Of a stretch of DNA of 64,000 nt, positions 34,780 through 42,731 are shown in pieces. Origin of the DNA: JAKPAM01 sp047601745 (lineage in GTDB: Bacteria; Pseudomonadota; Gammaproteobacteria; Burkholderiales; Burkholderiaceae_E). The translations under genes were made by a program, and so were the position numbers. The stretch spans positions 2,294,001 through 2,358,000 of the forward strand of contig JASGIS010000001.1 in assembly GCA_047601745.1 (NCBI GenBank). Direction: 5' to 3'. The notes beneath the pieces are model-generated. The model did not search any database, was not told where the DNA came from, and was given only the letters and a program-made list of their open reading frames with translations. Within the stretch, counting starts at the first letter, position 1; every line of letters starts with the position of its first letter.

Positions 34780-35765
34780 TCGCGCTCTTTGTCGGTCGGC
34801 ACGTCGAAGATTCTCCGCAGTTCCGGGCTCATCGGCAGGTTCAGGTTCAGGTCGCCCGGGCCGATCCGCTGCACGAACCAGCGCTGGTACAGCTTCTCCG
34901 CTTCGCCGGATTTCATCAGCCCGATCAGTGTCCGGTCGACGAGCGCCTTGAACGACGGGTCGCCGCGCGGCAGCATCAGACCGTAGCGCTCCTCGCTCAA
35001 GGCTTCGCCGACGATCGAGAACAGCGACGGATCCGGGGACCGGGCCGCGAGTCCGGCGAGCAGAACGTCGTCGAGCACGAAGGCGCAGGCCTGCCGGGAT
35101 TCGACGAGGCGCAGCCCCTCGTCGCGATCGGCGACCGATATCAGTTCGAACGGGCCGGTCGTGCCGGACGATGCCGCGGCGCACGGACGCTCACCCCTTC
35201 CGGCATTCGACGGCGGTTGAGCGGGCTTCACGTGCACGCCGAACGGCGACGCGCTTCGAAGCCGCTCCTCGGCGGTCGTCCCGGTATTAACGACGACTTT
35301 CCGACCGGCGAGATCGTCGTAGTCCTTCACACCGGTATCCCTGCGCACGAGCATCCGCACGCGCGCGATGAAGAACGTGACGCTGAAGTCGACCTGCTCG
35401 CGGCGGGCGCGCGTGTTCGTCGTCGACCCGCATTCGATGTCGATCGCGCCGTCCAGCATGCGCTCGATGCGGTTCTCGGACGTGACGGGAACGTAGGCGA
35501 CCCGCAGCCCGGGCCTGTCGAGCTCGAGCTCGAGCGTCTCGACGACCCGCCGGCACAGATCGATCGCGAACCCTATGGGTTGGTCCTCACCGGTGGTCGC
35601 GCCGCTCTGCGCGACGAACGAGAACGGCAGCGACTGCTCGCGATACCCGAGCTTCAGTACGCCGCTGTCGTGGATCCTGCGCAGCGTGCCGGCAAGTTCG
35701 GCGTGGACGGAACCGGCAAAGACCCACGCGCTCAGGCACAGGAGAACGGCGATCCCTCTTCTCAT
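34776..35765 (-). CDS. Periplasmic solute-binding protein (SBP_bac_3 type)
   Basis: 329 residues from ATG 35765. Signal peptide MRRGIAVLLCLSAWVFAGS with predicted cleavage after VHA (residue 22). The body matches family-3 amino-acid-binding proteins (PIGFAIDLCRRVVETLELE, GAIDIECGSTTNTRARREQV, GRKVVVNTGTTAEERL, YGLMLPRGDPSFKALVDRT). Residues about 180-204 are a Pro/Ala/Gly-rich insertion. No ABC permease or ATPase gene is nearby. Instead it is translationally coupled to a SIR2-TIR gene, so it may be a ligand sensor for that system rather than a transporter part (inference). It is the first gene of a three-gene operon. Confidence 0.9.
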   Translation of the reverse strand: MRRGIAVLLCLSAWVFAGSVHAELAGTLRRIHDSGVLKLGYREQSLPFSFVAQSGATTGEDQPIGFAIDLCRRVVETLELELDRPGLRVAYVPVTSENRIERMLDGAIDIECGSTTNTRARREQVDFSVTFFIARVRMLVRRDTGVKDYDDLAGRKVVVNTGTTAEERLRSASPFGVHVKPAQPPSNAGRGERPCAAASSGTTGPFELISVADRDEGLRLVESRQACAFVLDDVLLAGLAARSPDPSLFSIVGEALSEERYGLMLPRGDPSFKALVDRTLIGLMKSGEAEKLYQRWFVQRIGPGDLNLNLPMSPELRRIFDVPTDKERE

Positions 35766-35917
35766 GGTTTCGACCTCTGGAAACCAGTGTAGTGGCCCCC
35801 TATGCGCCGGCAATCCACAGAATTCGGTAATCGCGTGTCAGCTGTTCGTAGGGCGCGGGTGGCGGAACAGGCCGGTCTGACGGCCAGCTTCTACCTGGTT
35901 CCGCGTGACGCCCGCGA

Positions 35918-36185
35918 TCAGCTAGCGCGAGCGCGAACGCGCAGCCCGTCGAAGCGCGTGAAATTCCGGTCGGTGCTTACCCCATTCACCGCCTGACCCG
36001 ATCGCCAGGGCCGCCAGATACGCATCGGGAACCAGATTGCCTCGCACTGCGGCAGCCGTGCACAGACGCTGAAAATTGTCCCGGTGCCGTGGTCCGGGCA
36101 CGACTCGGACGGTATTGGGTTGATTGCGTAGCGGGACGAAAAAGGCCAGCGCGTCCGCAAGCGGGCTCGGTTTGACGAATACCTT
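35918..36185 (-). pseudogene. VapC/PIN toxin remnant, truncated and frameshifted
   Basis: One frame reads KPSPLADALAFFVPLRNQP, GPRHRDNFQRLC and GNLVPDAYLAALAI, the second half of a VapC-type PIN domain. The expected next motif, VSTDRNFTRFDGLRV, is found only in another frame, so a frameshift lies near 35987. The N-terminal half with the first catalytic Asp is missing: the homology stops at about 36185, beside the end of the reductase gene at 36193. No antitoxin is present. Confidence 0.8.
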
Positions 36186-36192
36186 TGCAGCT

Positions 36193-37254
36193 TCATGTGA
36201 TCTGCAACTCGCCGGAGCCCGGCAGGCGCGTGACCAGATCCGCCCCCACCAGGCTCGCCGGTGTATAGGCACCACCGGCGGGCTCGTTCTTCATCACGTG
36301 CTCGACCACCGCCAGGGCGCCGGTGACGGTCAGGCTGTAGGTATTGTCGGTGCGGATCCGGGCTGTTTTCGTTTGCCCGCGCGCGTTGCGGACCTCGCCC
36401 CAGACATAGGCCGGCGACCGCGAGCGAACGGTTTCGCCGGGTCCCTTTACCGTCCATTCGACATAAGCCTTCATCAGTTCGCGCACCAGCGGCAGGACCA
36501 GAAACGGACTCATGTACATCGACGTCCTGGCGCTGAAGATCATCGCCGGCGAAGCGGGGATGAAGACTTCGATGTTCGGGATGCCGGTCGTGTAATACGC
36601 GGTCGACACGTCCCCCCACGGAATCGTCATCGCCATTCTTTCGCCGTTGCCGTCGCCGAAGTCGATGTGGCGCACGTCATGGGCCAGTGGAACGGAAACG
36701 ATCTTTCCATCCCTGCGGACCTTGCCTCCCTCGCCCAGGCTTTCGGTGCCGGTCTTGGCGGTGCCGGGCGACAGGCCCGTCCGTGAGTCGAAGCCGAGGG
36801 CCAGGTGCGTGGCGTCCGGCATCTGCTGCTTCAGCGCGGCTGCGATGCAGTCGGTCGGGATGACGTCGAAGCCGACGCCGGGGCAGATCACGATCCCGGC
36901 TTCGCGGGCCTGTGCGTCCAGCGAATGCGCGAGTTCGAACACCGCGATCTCGCCGGTGATGTCGAGATAATGGGCGCCGGCCTGCAGGCAGGCCTTCATC
37001 ATCGGCGCTGCCGTCGCGGAAAACGGACCCGCACAGTTCAGGACCAGTGCGAGGTCCTCGATCTGCCGGCTGGCCTGCCCGACGTCATCGAGACCGAAGC
37101 AGCGCACGTCGAGGCCGAGTTCGCGAGCCAGCGGATCGATCCTGTCCCGGCGGCGCCCGGCCAGCACCGGCTCGAGGCCCCGGCGTACGGCTTCCCGGGC
37201 GATCAGTTCGCCCGTGTAACCGTTGGCGCCGTAGATCATCCATTGCGTGTTCAT
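36193..37254 (-). CDS. Saccharopine-dehydrogenase-like NAD(P) oxidoreductase
   Basis: 353 residues, ATG 37254. Rossmann start WMIYGANGYTGELIAREAV, then GLEPVLAGRR, LVLNCAGPFS, YLDITGEIAVFE, VICPGVGFDVIPTDC, all typical of the saccharopine dehydrogenase/trans-acting enoyl reductase-like family. The substrate cannot be told from sequence. It is divergent from the serine hydrolase at 37570 and has no operon partner. Confidence 0.9.
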   Translation of the reverse strand: MNTQWMIYGANGYTGELIAREAVRRGLEPVLAGRRRDRIDPLARELGLDVRCFGLDDVGQASRQIEDLALVLNCAGPFSATAAPMMKACLQAGAHYLDITGEIAVFELAHSLDAQAREAGIVICPGVGFDVIPTDCIAAALKQQMPDATHLALGFDSRTGLSPGTAKTGTESLGEGGKVRRDGKIVSVPLAHDVRHIDFGDGNGERMAMTIPWGDVSTAYYTTGIPNIEVFIPASPAMIFSARTSMYMSPFLVLPLVRELMKAYVEWTVKGPGETVRSRSPAYVWGEVRNARGQTKTARIRTDNTYSLTVTGALAVVEHVMKNEPAGGAYTPASLVGADLVTRLPGSGELQIT

Positions 37255-37569
37255 GGGTTTTTGTCTCGGTGGGATGCGGTGAATTCATCCATGGTATCGA
37301 CTCCTGCGAGCAATGGATCGGCTCGCCCTCGTGCGGCAGCATGCCTGATCACAAGCGCCGTCGAGTCCGTTCGAGCGCTTCATCCGGGCGCGGTGCCGTG
37401 TTTCGTCGAACGGGAGATTCCGATTTCGACAGAGAGGACAGTGATTCGGTGGGCTATCTTTGAGTATCGGTCGTGCCGGCAAGCCGCGCCATCGTGGTTC
37501 GCCGGTCGAATGTTGTTCGTTTTCGTCCCCTAACATGTGGCGAGTCGCCACCTCTTTTGCGAGTCTCTG
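37255..37569. other. Intergenic region between divergent genes
   Basis: 315 bases between the start of the reductase gene (minus) and the serine hydrolase (plus). It must hold both promoters. I see no repeat, hairpin or credible small gene in it. Confidence 0.5.
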
Positions 37570-38775
37570 ATGCCCGAGCTTGGTTTCGATCCCGCCCGCC
37601 TGGCCCGTATCGGCCGCCACTTCAACGCCTACGTCGACGACGGCCGCCTGCCTGGCTGGCAGGTACAGGTCAGCCGCCGGGGCGAGATCGCCTACCGCGA
37701 GAACTACGGTTGGCGCGACATCGAGAACAAGCTGCCGGTCGAGGACGACACGGTGTTCCGCATCTACTCGATGACCAAGCCGATCACTTCGGTGGCGGCG
37801 ATGATCCTGTACGAGGAGGGCCGCTTCGAGCTGACCGATCCGGTGGCCAAGTACCTGCCGGCCTTCGCGCAGATGCGCGTGCTGACCGGCGGGCCGGCGC
37901 TCAAGCCGGTGACGCGGCCGGCCACCGAGCCGATGCGCATCGTGCACCTGCTCAACCACACCTCGGGCCTGACTTATGGCTTTCACCATATCAACGTGCA
38001 GGACGAGCTGTACCGGAATGCCGGCTACGAATGGAGCGTGCCGAAGGACTACACGCTCGCGCAGTGCGTCGATGACTGGGCCAGGCTGCCGCTGCGTTTC
38101 GACCCGGGTACGCGCTGGAACTACTCGGTGTCCACCGACGTGCTGGGCCGCCTGGTGGAGGTCGTGTCGGGCCAGAGCCTGGACCAGTTCATGCAAGAGC
38201 GCATCTTCGGTCCGCTCGGCATGAAGGACACGTCGTTCACGCTGCGCGGCGACCTGGGCGAGCGGCTGGGCGCGCTGTACGTTCCGGGCAAGGAGGGCAA
38301 GGCCACGCGCAATGACGATTTCGGCAACATGGCGCGCGGTCCGGTCACCTTCCTGTCCGGCGGCGGCGGCCTGCTGTCGACCACTGCCGATTACCACCGC
38401 TTCACGCAGATGCTGCTGCGCGGCGGTGAACTTGGCGGCCAGCGCATCCTGGGCAGTCGCACGCTGCGTTACATGACGACCAATTCCCTGCCCGGCGGGC
38501 AGGATCTGAAGCAGTTCGGCATTCCGCTGTTCGCCGAAGTGGCTTTCGACGGCCAGGGTTTCGGTCTGGGCTTTTCGGTGCTGCAGGATCCGGTCGCCGC
38601 CGGCACGCTGGGCACGCCGGGCGAATACGGCTGGGGCGGCGCGGCCAGCACCGCGTTCTGGGTCGATCCGGTCGAGCAGATCACCTGCATCTTCATGACG
38701 CAGCTATTGCCGTCCAGCACTTACCCGATTCGCACGCAACTGCGGCAACTGGTGTACTCGGCGCTCGTGGATTGA
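37570..38775 (+). CDS. Beta-lactamase-family serine hydrolase (class C/esterase VIII type)
   Basis: 401 residues from ATG 37570; an upstream in-frame GTG at 37537 is possible. The nucleophile motif SxxK is SMTK at 67-70, the second motif is Tyr-Ser in RWNYSVSTDVLG, and a C-terminal GEYGWGGAASTAFWVDP supplies the third. There is no signal peptide, so it is probably a cytoplasmic esterase or amidase rather than a secreted beta-lactamase. It is followed by the hairpin of the convergent DUF4148 gene. Confidence 0.9.
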   Translation: MPELGFDPARLARIGRHFNAYVDDGRLPGWQVQVSRRGEIAYRENYGWRDIENKLPVEDDTVFRIYSMTKPITSVAAMILYEEGRFELTDPVAKYLPAFAQMRVLTGGPALKPVTRPATEPMRIVHLLNHTSGLTYGFHHINVQDELYRNAGYEWSVPKDYTLAQCVDDWARLPLRFDPGTRWNYSVSTDVLGRLVEVVSGQSLDQFMQERIFGPLGMKDTSFTLRGDLGERLGALYVPGKEGKATRNDDFGNMARGPVTFLSGGGGLLSTTADYHRFTQMLLRGGELGGQRILGSRTLRYMTTNSLPGGQDLKQFGIPLFAEVAFDGQGFGLGFSVLQDPVAAGTLGTPGEYGWGGAASTAFWVDPVEQITCIFMTQLLPSSTYPIRTQLRQLVYSALVD

Positions 38776-38810
38776 GGCGTTTCACTGGAATGAGAGCGGC
38801 CAAATAGAAA

Positions 38811-38846
38811 CGGAAACGCCTCGCGGCGGCCGTGCCGGCGAGGCGT
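38811..38846 (-). terminator. Hairpin terminator of DUF4148 copy A
   Basis: Perfect 9-base stem ACGCCTCGC (38816-38824) / GCGAGGCGT (38838-38846), with T-rich sequence after it on the minus strand. The same stem recurs at 40407 and 41057 after two other DUF4148 genes. Confidence 0.7.
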
Positions 38847-38960
38847 ACCGAGTGCTGTCTTCGATCTGTCGAAGTACGGGTTGTCGGGCGAAGTGACCGG
38901 CGCTTTGTGCGACAGCGCGAAGTCACGTTCGGCCTTCAATTTGGCGCGGGTCTTGCCCTG

Positions 38961-39422
38961 TCAGGGCGTGGCGACGTTGGCGACGCGGTTTTCCAGGTAC
39001 TCGCCGGGAACCGTGTGCGTGCTGTTCAGGTAGTCACGCAGTTCGGCCTGGACCTGTGCGCGGGTCTTGCCGTGTTCGGGCGCGGCGACGTTGGCGACGC
39101 GGATTTCCGGGTATTCGCCGAGAACCGTGTGCGTGCTGTTCAGGTAGTCGCGCAGTTCGGCCTGGACCTGTGCGCGGGTCTTGCCGTGTTCGGGCGCGGC
39201 GACGTTGGCGACGCGGATTTCCGGGTATTCGCCGAGAACCGTGTGCGTGCTGTTCAGGTAGTCACGCAGTTCGGCCTGGACCTGGGCACGGGTGACCGAA
39301 GAGGCGACCGGATGCTGGTTCCACGGCAGTTGGTCTTCGGTCAGTTCACCAGCCTGAGCGGCTCCGATGCCCACGGAAAGCAGGGCACCCAGGGCGACGG
39401 CAGCGAATTTCTTGTTCAACAT
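38961..39422 (-). CDS. DUF4148-type secreted protein, copy A, with triplicated segment and early stop
   Basis: 153 residues from ATG 39422 with GGAG upstream. Signal peptide LNKKFAAVALGALLSVGIG then AAQA cleavage. The mature part contains the segment TRAQVQAELRDYLNSTHTV plus GEYPEIRVANVAAPEHGK repeated with a 38-residue (114-base) period. Compared with copy C the frame continues past the TGA at 38961-38963 into a recognisable C terminus (AERDFALSHKAPVTSPDNPY), so a nonsense change removed about 30 residues. Even that extension has lost the normal stop after NPYFG. The family is small, periplasmic and of unknown function. Confidence 0.85.
   Translation of the reverse strand: MLNKKFAAVALGALLSVGIGAAQAGELTEDQLPWNQHPVASSVTRAQVQAELRDYLNSTHTVLGEYPEIRVANVAAPEHGKTRAQVQAELRDYLNSTHTVLGEYPEIRVANVAAPEHGKTRAQVQAELRDYLNSTHTVPGEYLENRVANVATP
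38965..39292. repeat. 114-bp tandem repeat, about 2.9 copies
   Basis: Matching blocks recur exactly 114 bases apart (for example the block ending at 39060, at 39174 and at 39288). The period is a multiple of three, so it expands DUF4148 copy A in frame. Units differ at few positions, indicating recent duplication. Confidence 0.9.
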
Positions 39423-39476
39423 GATCGAACTCCTTTCGGTTGTCTGGGTCGGGCAGCGAAGTGCTGTGCGATGAAG

Positions 39477-39496
39477 TAACTGTATGCCTGGGCAAT
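39477..39496 (-). promoter_or_regulatory. Conserved promoter/operator element of DUF4148 copy A
   Basis: Plus-strand sequence TAACTGTATGCCTGGGCAAT, shared with copies B, C and D at the same distance (about 55 bases) from the start codon. On the coding strand it contains GCC-N-AGGC-like symmetry followed by ATACAGTTA. It is probably the core promoter or a binding site of a common regulator. Confidence 0.55.
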
Positions 39497-39698
39497 AATT
39501 GCTGAAACACACATCGCTTCAACAGAGCGTTTCTAAAATCCTTCCAATTGGATGGCATCGCCGCGATAGTCGAACCGGTGGAGTGGGAAGACAGTTGCCC
39601 TATTCATCGCTGCGGCACGATGCAGGCCGTCGCTGACGACTGAAGAAGAGCCGTGTCGCTGTCGTGCGGGCGCGGACCGGTGAGTCCGTCATGCACTG
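39497..39698. other. Intergenic, upstream of DUF4148 copy A and VapBC
   Basis: About 200 bases between the promoter element of DUF4148 copy A (minus) and the VapBC operator (plus). No gene, repeat or hairpin could be supported here. Confidence 0.4.
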
Positions 39699-39720
39699 GT
39701 GATATGCTTTGATATATCAC
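39699..39720 (+). promoter_or_regulatory. VapBC autoregulatory operator candidate
   Basis: Inverted repeat GTGATAT (39699-39705) / ATATCAC (39714-39720), containing the perfect palindrome TGATATATCA at 39710-39719. It ends 15 bases before the vapB start, where VapBC complexes usually bind. Confidence 0.65.
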
Positions 39721-39735
39721 GTACGGAGGGGCGTC

Positions 39736-40005
39736 ATGCCGGTGATTGCCAAGCTGTTCACCAATGGCCGTAGCCAGGCGATACGCATTCCCAGCGCCTT
39801 CCGCTTCGAGGGGAGTGAGGTCTTCATTCGCCGTGACGAGATCACGGGCGACGTGATTCTGTCCGCGCGCCCCATGGACTGGTCAGGCCTGTTGAAAGCG
39901 ATCGAGGGTTTGGACGTGCCGGATGATTTTCTGCGTGTGCCCGAGGATTTGCCGCCGGTTTCGCCGTTCGTGGCTGATGCGAACGACGACGATGCGAAGG
40001 CATGA
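39736..40005 (+). CDS. vapB: VapB-type antitoxin (AbrB/SpoVT-like)
   Basis: 89 residues from ATG 39736 with GGAGG 7 bases upstream. The N-terminal swapped-hairpin DNA-binding motif is IAKLFTNGRSQAIRIPSAF then FEGSEVFIRRDEITGDVIL; the C-terminal acidic tail (DLPPVSPFVADANDDD) would bind the toxin. It overlaps the toxin gene by 4 bases (ATGA). Confidence 0.93.
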   Translation: MPVIAKLFTNGRSQAIRIPSAFRFEGSEVFIRRDEITGDVILSARPMDWSGLLKAIEGLDVPDDFLRVPEDLPPVSPFVADANDDDAKA

Positions 40006-40394
40006 GCCGCTATCTGCTCGATACGAACACGGTCAGCTACGTTTTTCGCCGGCAGGGCAGGGTGGCTCGGCGGCTGGCGACTCACAAGGTGGGCACGGTG
40101 TTTCTTTCGGCCGTGACCGAAGCCGAATTGTGTTACGGCATTGCCCGTCACCCTGCTCCCGGGCTCGAGGTCGCCATACGCGAGTTTCTGATGAGGGTCG
40201 AGGTGCTGTCCTGGACCAGCGAAGTGGCAAAAACCTACGGCCGGTTGCGAGCCGATCTCGAAAGGGTCGGAACCACGGTGGCGCTGCATGATCTGCAGAT
40301 CGCCGCTCATGCGTTACAGCAGAAGATGATCCTGGTCTCGCACGATCGGATCTTTACGCGTGTGCCTGAGCTGATCGTGGAGGATTGGCTATAG
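40002..40394 (+). CDS. vapC: VapC-type PIN-domain RNase toxin
   Basis: 130 residues. Catalytic acids are in YLLDTNTVSY (Asp7), EAELCYGIA and LHDLQIAAHAL, with a final SHDRIF. It is full length for the family and coupled to vapB by ATGA, so it looks functional. The downstream hairpin at 40407 may also end this transcript. Confidence 0.95.
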   Translation: MSRYLLDTNTVSYVFRRQGRVARRLATHKVGTVFLSAVTEAELCYGIARHPAPGLEVAIREFLMRVEVLSWTSEVAKTYGRLRADLERVGTTVALHDLQIAAHALQQKMILVSHDRIFTRVPELIVEDWL

Positions 40395-40406
40395 CGGTTG
40401 ACGAAA

Positions 40407-40437
40407 ACGCCTCGCTGCGGCTGTGCCGGCGAGGCGT
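40407..40437 (-). terminator. Hairpin terminator of DUF4148 copy B
   Basis: ACGCCTCGC / GCGAGGCGT stem followed by TTTT on the minus strand. It lies 13 bases beyond the convergent vapC stop and so may serve both transcripts. Confidence 0.7.
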
Positions 40438-40499
40438 GGGAGGACGAGAGGCCTGCGCGACGGCCCGGGAGGGCGAGCCGTCCTGAGTGCTGTCCGCGA

Positions 40500-40832
40500 T
40501 CAGCCGAAGTACGGGCTGTCGGGCGAAGCGCTCGGCGCCTGGTTCGACATCGCGAAATCGATTTCCTGTTTCACTTCGGCGCGGGTCTTGCCTTGCGCCG
40601 GCGCAGCGACGTCGGCGACGCGGTTGTCCGGGTAGACGGCGTTGACGACCGCATGGGTGTCGTTCTGGAACTGGCGCAGTTCGGCCTGGACCTGGGAACG
40701 GGTGGCCGAGGAAGCGACCGGTTGCTGATTCCAGGGCTCTTGATCGGGGGTCAGTTCACCGGCTTGAGCGGCCCCGACGCCGACGGAAAGCAGGGCACCC
40801 AGGGCGATGGCAGCGAATTTTTTGTTCAACAT
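40500..40832 (-). CDS. DUF4148-type secreted protein, copy B
   Basis: 110 residues, ATG 40832 behind GGAG. The signal peptide is nearly identical to the other copies. The mature part is GELTPDQEPWNQQPVASSAT, then SQVQAELRQFQNDTHAVVNA, ending SPDSPYFG. It is the most diverged of the four paralogues. Function unknown; periplasmic by signal peptide. Confidence 0.9.
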   Translation of the reverse strand: MLNKKFAAIALGALLSVGVGAAQAGELTPDQEPWNQQPVASSATRSQVQAELRQFQNDTHAVVNAVYPDNRVADVAAPAQGKTRAEVKQEIDFAMSNQAPSASPDSPYFG

Positions 40833-40881
40833 GATCGGACTCCTTTGGTTGGGTCGGGCAGCGAGTTGCTGTGCGATGGAG

Positions 40882-40901
40882 TAACTATATGCCTTGGCAA
40901 T
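40882..40901 (-). promoter_or_regulatory. Conserved promoter/operator element of DUF4148 copy B
   Basis: Plus-strand TAACTATATGCCTTGGCAAT, differing at two positions from the copy A element. The rest of the 315-base gap 40833-41147 holds only this leader and the copy C terminator. Confidence 0.55.
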
Positions 40902-41056
40902 CATTGCCGAAACGGCATTTTCGGTAACCTGCAGTTTCCGAAATCCACTCTGTCTCGAACACCTGGTCTTCGGGGGACGGTCGAACGCGCGTCCTGGTGA
41001 TCGGATTGGGCGAATCGGGCGCGCATGGCCGGCGGCGGTGGCGATCCGAATGAAAA

Positions 41057-41087
41057 ACGCCTCGCGACGGCAAGGCCGGCGAGGCGT
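41057..41087 (-). terminator. Hairpin terminator of DUF4148 copy C
   Basis: ACGCCTCGC / GCGAGGCGT stem with a TTTTT run directly after it on the minus strand; the clearest of the three related terminators. Confidence 0.8.
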
Positions 41088-41147
41088 GGGGAGGAGAGGC
41101 GGTCCGTCGAGGCCGCGATCAGCGGGCCTCCCGGGAACCGTCGGCGA

Positions 41148-41477
41148 TCAGCCGAAGTACGGGTTGTCGGGCGAAGTGATCGGCGCTTTGTGCGACAGCG
41201 CGAAGTCACGCTCGGCCTTCACTTCGGCGCGCGTCTTGCCTTGTTCGGGCGTGGCGGCGTTGGCGACGCGGTTTTCCGGGTACTCGCCGGGAACCGTGTG
41301 CGTGCTGTTCAGGTAGTCACGCAGTTCGGCCTGGACCTGTGCGCGGGTCACCGTCGAGACGAACGGCTTCTGGTTCCACGGCAGTTGGTCTTCGGTCAGT
41401 TCACCAGCCTGAGCGGCTCCGATGCCCACGGAAAGCAGGGCACCCAGGGCGACGGCAGCGAATTTCTTGTTCAACAT
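41148..41477 (-). CDS. DUF4148-type secreted protein, copy C
   Basis: 109 residues, ATG 41477 behind GGAG. Complete form of the family here: signal peptide, GELTEDQLPWNQKPF, one TRAQVQAELRDYLNSTHTV segment, then KTRAEVKAERDFALSHKAP and NPYFG end. It is the reference for the altered copy A. Confidence 0.92.
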   Translation of the reverse strand: MLNKKFAAVALGALLSVGIGAAQAGELTEDQLPWNQKPFVSTVTRAQVQAELRDYLNSTHTVPGEYPENRVANAATPEQGKTRAEVKAERDFALSHKAPITSPDNPYFG

Positions 41478-41531
41478 GATCGAACTCCTTTCGGTTGTCT
41501 GGGTCGGGCAGCGAAGTGCTGTGCGATGGAG

Positions 41532-41551
41532 TAACTGTATGCCTAGGCAAT
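41532..41551 (-). promoter_or_regulatory. Conserved promoter/operator element of DUF4148 copy C
   Basis: TAACTGTATGCCTAGGCAAT on the plus strand; here the centre GCCTAGGC is a perfect palindrome. Confidence 0.55.
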
Positions 41552-41631
41552 TACTTCCGAAACGTCTACACCGACAACCTGAGGTTTCCTTTTTTCACCT
41601 TAAAGACGGGCGTCAGAGCGCGAGACGGGCG

Positions 41632-42558
41632 TCAGCGCGTGTTCGGCGCTGATGGTCGCCGTTTCTGCTGCAGGAAATCGATCAGCGCGCGCAGCTTCGC
41701 CGGCATTCGCACGCGGCTCGACGTGTACAGGAAGAAGCCCTGGAACGTCGGGCACCATGGATCGAGTACCCGCACGAGCCGTCCGTCCGCCAGTTGCTCG
41801 CGGATGTTGTCTTCGATGACGTGCAGCAGCCCGACGCCTTGCTCGGCGGCGCCGACCATCGTGCGCATGTCGTTGGTGACGAAATGTCCGCGCGTTTCGA
41901 CGTCGAACACATGCTGCGGGTCGTCCGGCCGCACGAACTCCCAGCGGTAGATGCCGCCGCTCGTCGCGAACCGGTATTGCAGGCATTCGTGCGATGCGAG
42001 ATCGTCCGGCGTTCGCGGTTCCGGATGGCGTTCGAAGTACGACGGCGAGCCCACGACCGCCATCCTCGCATCACCGCCGAGCGGGATCGCGACCATGTCC
42101 TGCGCGATGCTCTCTCCCAGCCGGATGCCCGCATCGAATCCCTGCGCGACCAGGTCGGCGAAACCGTCGTCCAGGTCCAGCTCGAGCCGGATCTGCGGAT
42201 AGCGGCGCGCGAACTCGCCCAGATGCGGCCGTACCAGCAGTTCGCTGGCGATCCGCGGCAAGGTCACGCGCAGCGTGCCAGCAGGATCGTCGCGGGTTTC
42301 GTCGAGCGCATCGATCGCGTCGGCGAGCGTGGCGAGCGCGGGCCGAACGCGTTCGAGGAATTGCGCGCCGGCTTCGGTCAGCGCGACCCGTCGCGTCGTC
42401 CGGTTCAGCAGCCTGACCTTGAGCCGCGCTTCGAGCCCGCGCACCGACTGCGACAAGGCCGACGGTGACACGCCGATCTCGCCGGCCGCCCGCGTGAAGC
42501 TGCCATGCCGCGCGACCGCCGCGAACGCGGCCAGCGCAGGGAGTTGAGCCGGATCCAT
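41632..42558 (-). CDS. LysR-family transcriptional regulator
   Basis: 308 residues from ATG 42558 (a GTG at 42576 is possible). Helix-turn-helix LAAFAAVARHGSFTRAAGEI then SALSQSVRGLEARLKVRLLN; effector domain from GTLRVTLPRIASELLVRP. It is of the CrgA-like group. It is divergent from the aldo/keto reductase at 42732, its likely target. Confidence 0.93.
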   Translation of the reverse strand: MDPAQLPALAAFAAVARHGSFTRAAGEIGVSPSALSQSVRGLEARLKVRLLNRTTRRVALTEAGAQFLERVRPALATLADAIDALDETRDDPAGTLRVTLPRIASELLVRPHLGEFARRYPQIRLELDLDDGFADLVAQGFDAGIRLGESIAQDMVAIPLGGDARMAVVGSPSYFERHPEPRTPDDLASHECLQYRFATSGGIYRWEFVRPDDPQHVFDVETRGHFVTNDMRTMVGAAEQGVGLLHVIEDNIREQLADGRLVRVLDPWCPTFQGFFLYTSSRVRMPAKLRALIDFLQQKRRPSAPNTR

Positions 42559-42731
42559 TCGTTGATCGTGAAGCACGGCTTCACGGCCATTTAAGCCAAT
42601 CGGTATTTTTTCACATCAATGAGCGGAGCACGATGCAGGCATCGCGACGCGTTCGAACGGAATGCCGTCGTGCCGGCCCCGGCCGATGCGTCGTCGGCGG
42701 GGCATCACGTTCAAACCAAGGAGTTCAAGCC

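Noticed and set aside
35802..35996. 64-residue plus-strand ORF
   Set aside because: Lies partly opposite the VapC relic, with no ribosome site and no recognisable motif.
37341..37463. Short basic ORF in the gap before the serine hydrolase
   Set aside because: No ribosome site, biased Arg/Ser/Asp composition and no family; treated as non-coding.
38965..39292. CRISPR array or mobile-element repeat
   Set aside because: The 114-base units are contiguous, in frame and coding within a DUF4148 gene.
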